The notes below the pieces were generated by a model. It was not told the DNA's origin. It did not search any database and saw only the letters and a list, made by a program, of their open reading frames with translations. A program made the position numbers and the translations under genes. A DNA stretch of 64,000 bases from Gammaproteobacteria bacterium (GTDB taxonomy: Bacteria; Pseudomonadota; Gammaproteobacteria; Steroidobacterales; Woeseiaceae), in NCBI GenBank assembly GCA_024639825.1, contig JAHEGH010000003.1:48944-112943 (forward strand), read 5' to 3'. Positions 61,645-64,000 of this stretch are shown here, piece by piece. Numbering within the stretch: the stretch's first letter is position 1; each line of letters starts with the position of its first letter.

Positions 61645-63463
61645 ACTCAAGCGTCGAAATGTAGTGCGCGTAGGCATAGCCTACGTCGTTATTTCGTGGC
61701 TTTTGGCCCAGGTCGCGGAGTTTGCATTCGAGAATTTTGGCGCGCCGGAATGGGTGCTGAAGACGTTTGTCGTTGTGTTGTTGCTCGGCTTGCCGCTGGC
61801 GCTCTTCTTCGCCTGGGCGTTCGAAATGACGCCGGAAGGGCTGAAGCGGGAGGTGGAAGTCGATCGCACGGCATCGATTACGCCACAGACAGGTCGCAAG
61901 CTCGATCGCCTGATAATCGCCGGCCTCGTCGTTGCGGTAGCCTACTTTGCGTGGAACGCACAGCGGGAGCCGGTACCGGCCGAACCCCCGGCGGTCGAGG
62001 CCTCGGTAGCGGCCGACATTGGGCCCGATACCCGTTCGATCGCCGTCCTGCCGTTCGTCAACATGTCGTCCGACGAAGAACAGGAGTGGTTTGCGGATGG
62101 GTTGACGGAAGAACTGCTCAATTCACTCGCGCGCATGCCCGATCTGCTCGTTGCCGCGCGGACGTCGTCGTTCGGCTACAAGGGGTCGACCGACAGCATC
62201 CCGAACATCGCCAAAGCACTTGGCGTTGCCCATGTGCTGGAAGGTTCCGTACGCCGCGGCAACGACCGCCTGCGAATTACCGCGCAGTTGATCCGCGCAT
62301 CGGATGGCTTTCATTTGTGGTCGGAAACTTATGATCGCAGCCCGGATGATGTTATCGCCATCCAGGAAGACCTCGCGATTGAAATTGCGAGAGCGCTGGA
62401 AACGGCGATGGATCCAGAGGCGCTGGAGGAGATGGTCTCGGCAGGCACGGCATCCGTGCCGGCGTATGAGGCGTATCTGAAGGGCCTGGCGCTCATTACG
62501 CGGGCAAATACGACGGGTGATGCAACCGCCGGCGATGAATCTCTGGAGCAGTTCGAGGAAGCCACGCGCATCGACCCTAAATTTTCGTCGGCGTATGCCC
62601 AGCAATCCATTTTTTGGCGTAACGAGTTGGCAGTCAATAACATCGGCACCGGGGATACCGGGCTGCAGTTTAGCGAAATCATGAGTCGTTATAAGCAGGC
62701 GATAAGCCAGGCCATCGCCAACGAACGGGACCTCGTTCGAGTCGCGCTCTACAAGGCTGACGAAGCTCTCGTCGATCTCCGAATTCGGGATGCAGACGCA
62801 TTACTGAGTGACTACCTTATCGAGCGGCCGAACGACGCCGATGTGCTGGAAACGTATCTGACCGTTCTCCTGATGCAGGGTCGTTGGGAAGACGCGCGCC
62901 CGATCGCTCGTAAAGTCGCAAAAATTCGCGGTGACGATACCCAGTCGATCCAGTGGCTGACCGCCGTACTCGTGTTCGCTGGCGATTACCAGGCGGCCAG
63001 CGATGTCGCCGGCGAGGCACTCCGGCGTTTCCCCGACAATGCGTTTGTGCAATACCAGGCTCATCGTGCGCTGCTTTGGAATGGCGAATATGACGCGGCG
63101 AGCAGATTGCTCCCCTTGCTGGAGAAGCAGGAACTACCACCCTACAACTACTACCTCGCCGCGCTCAGGCAGGCGTGTGCGATGGGCGACGAACTCGCGG
63201 CACGGCGCATTCTTCGCAAGATGGAGCTGGAGTTCAATGACGGTGGGCCGATCTGGATACCGTATTACCTGTTTGGCAGGACCGAGAAGGTCGTCGCGCA
63301 GTTAATGCCGATCTACGAAGCGGGGCAGCTGACCACGTTGGCCGCGAACCTGCAGTATCCCTATTTCGATCCGCGTCCTTATCCGGACCTGATGGCCATT
63401 CTGAGAGACCAGGGGATTGAGCGGGCTGCGCCTATCCAGATTCCTTTCGCCTGCGCTTATTAG
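61628..63463 (+). CDS. TPR protein with adenylate-cyclase-type membrane N-terminus
   Basis: A 611-residue protein. The N-terminal 110 residues (IGELKRRNVVRVGIAYVVIS, helices ~16-36, 44-66 and ~97-113, FAWAFEMTPEGLKREVEVDR) are the module common at the front of proteobacterial 'adenylate/guanylate cyclase-like TPR' proteins, but no cyclase catalytic domain is present. Residues ~135-270 (IAVLPFVNMSSDEEQEWFAD, LEGSVRRGNDRLRITAQLI) form a TolB/FlgO-like amino-terminal fold, followed by TPR repeats. It is probably a membrane-anchored signalling or assembly scaffold. Own promoter after the rho terminator. Confidence 0.85.
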   Translation: MSFIGELKRRNVVRVGIAYVVISWLLAQVAEFAFENFGAPEWVLKTFVVVLLLGLPLALFFAWAFEMTPEGLKREVEVDRTASITPQTGRKLDRLIIAGLVVAVAYFAWNAQREPVPAEPPAVEASVAADIGPDTRSIAVLPFVNMSSDEEQEWFADGLTEELLNSLARMPDLLVAARTSSFGYKGSTDSIPNIAKALGVAHVLEGSVRRGNDRLRITAQLIRASDGFHLWSETYDRSPDDVIAIQEDLAIEIARALETAMDPEALEEMVSAGTASVPAYEAYLKGLALITRANTTGDATAGDESLEQFEEATRIDPKFSSAYAQQSIFWRNELAVNNIGTGDTGLQFSEIMSRYKQAISQAIANERDLVRVALYKADEALVDLRIRDADALLSDYLIERPNDADVLETYLTVLLMQGRWEDARPIARKVAKIRGDDTQSIQWLTAVLVFAGDYQAASDVAGEALRRFPDNAFVQYQAHRALLWNGEYDAASRLLPLLEKQELPPYNYYLAALRQACAMGDELAARRILRKMELEFNDGGPIWIPYYLFGRTEKVVAQLMPIYEAGQLTTLAANLQYPYFDPRPYPDLMAILRDQGIERAAPIQIPFACAY

Positions 63464-63834
63464 CCGCGCCTGTCCAGCCAGCGGCGCGCGTCAAGTTCGT
63501 TGTCAAAAAGCCGGCCGTTTACCAGGCCGCGATTCAGCAGTACCGTCTCGGCCAGTTCCGTCATGGCGTAAGCCTTGGGATTCAGCTGCACCCAGGCAAT
63601 GCGGTGGTCGATGGTAACGCCGGCCTCGAGAAATATGGCCTGGTGATCGATCGCGTCCGCCAGCTTGAGCGGCTGATCAAAGTTCGACAGGCCTATAATC
63701 GAAAAACAATGGTGCGCCTTGCACGCCTCGATGATGGCTTTCCACATCTGCGATACCGACTGACGATCCGGTATTCCTGTGGCCTGCACCTCGATGATCG
63801 AGTTGTTGTATTCGATCGTATATTGGGCGGTCAT
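63460..63834 (-). CDS. STAS-like protein (SpoIIAA fold), hypothetical
   Basis: A 124-residue protein without signal or membrane helix. The alternation of strands and helices (YTIEYNNSIIEVQATGIPDR, SIIGLSNFDQPLKLADAIDH, DARRWLDRR at the end) resembles the SpoIIAA-like STAS family; no phosphorylatable serine can be pointed to. The ATG 63834 is 17 bp after the stop of the GFA gene, so they are probably one unit. Its stop overlaps that of the convergent TPR gene by 4 bp. Confidence 0.6.
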   Translation of the reverse strand: MTAQYTIEYNNSIIEVQATGIPDRQSVSQMWKAIIEACKAHHCFSIIGLSNFDQPLKLADAIDHQAIFLEAGVTIDHRIAWVQLNPKAYAMTELAETVLLNRGLVNGRLFDNELDARRWLDRRG

Positions 63835-63851
63835 AGAATAAGTGTAGACCT

Positions 63852-64000
63852 TTAGACGATATTTTTCCCATATACGGGCAGGTCGTCGCCAATCTGTAGC
63901 CAGGGCTGCTTGTCTTCCGTCCAGATATGCGCCTTTAGAACCGGACCGCATGGGTCGTCGAGACAGTTGAGTGCGATGTCGATGTCGCCCGCCCGGTTTT
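63852..64000 (-). CDS. GFA-family protein, glutathione-dependent formaldehyde-activating-like (3' part)
   Basis: The last 49 codons of a gene entering from the right edge, read on the minus strand. The segment LDDPCGPVLKAHIWTEDKQP followed by WLQIGDDLPVYG matches the C-terminal end of the GFA/Gfa-like zinc family (CENP-V/GFA fold). The zinc cysteines lie outside the window. The name comes from a Paracoccus enzyme whose role is debated, so a formaldehyde function is not implied. Confidence 0.65.
   Translation of the reverse strand, partial: NRAGDIDIALNCLDDPCGPVLKAHIWTEDKQPWLQIGDDLPVYGKNIV

Noticed and set aside
1..64000. CRISPR arrays, tRNA or rRNA genes
   Set aside because: No regularly spaced direct repeats, no cloverleaf with tRNA signatures and no rRNA-like stretch found; the only cloverleaf-like structure (19711) lacks tRNA features.

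Overview
The window is 64 kb of a gene-dense, roughly 60% GC bacterial chromosome. Gene content points to a Gammaproteobacterium: rhlB / trxA-rho synteny, cysQ next to a YrfG-type nucleotidase, PlsB, SohB, LipA, HutF-type histidine degradation, a Bat/MoxR operon and a HiPIP. The HiPIP, the many lipoproteins and the SYLF and YceI proteins fit an aerobic or microaerobic lineage near Chromatiales/Woeseiaceae, but that placement is inference. No rRNA, tRNA, CRISPR array or prophage was seen.

Layout. 0-5.1 kb: the end of a MacB-type permease, then redox and metabolic genes (peroxiredoxin-like, nucleotide-transporter-like, cytochrome b561, thiolase, nitroreductase). 5.1-13.7 kb: the complete histidine-utilisation locus. 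hutI and a Bcr/CflA transporter lie on the minus strand, and hutF-hutC-hutU-hutH-hutG on the plus strand, all four joints being 4-bp overlaps. A perfect TGTATATACA palindrome, the probable HutC operator, sits in the 35-bp divergent gap. 13.7-18.6 kb: an SYLF lipoprotein, an unknown exported protein, a HiPIP behind a Fur-box-like palindrome, an aromatic aminotransferase and two lipoproteins. 18.7-26.0 kb: a Bat operon (moxR, DUF58, DUF4381, batA, batB/C fusion, batD) carrying two palindromic elements, one a 261-bp three-stem nested inverted repeat between genes and the other inside the batD signal-peptide codons. 26-34.2 kb: gloA, a HAD phosphatase, an esterase-like hydrolase, an OmpA-type envelope protein, lipA, sohB, an M48 lipoprotein protease and an L,D-transpeptidase. 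34.2-37.8 kb: small orphan genes, yceI, a GST and a PLP enzyme. 37.9-50.3 kb: a lone phage-tail-sheath-like gene, a DUF885 lipoprotein, two tandem membrane GTPases, an alkyltransferase-like protein, a double DSBA-fold protein, a small hydrolase, an MBL-fold protein and plsB. 50.3-56.4 kb: a small Cys-rich exported protein followed by a complete CusCBA-type heavy-metal RND efflux operon. 56.4-64 kb: YdcH, cysQ, yrfG, rhlB, trxA-rho, a TPR protein with an adenylate-cyclase-type N-terminus, a STAS-like protein and the end of a GFA-family gene.

The least explained items are the nested inverted repeat at 19711-19971 with the related hairpin recruited into batD, the orphan sheath-like gene at 37.9 kb with a possible frame-shifted tail, the Fur-box-like palindrome before the HiPIP, and the trxA/rho overlap with an extended Rho N-terminus.
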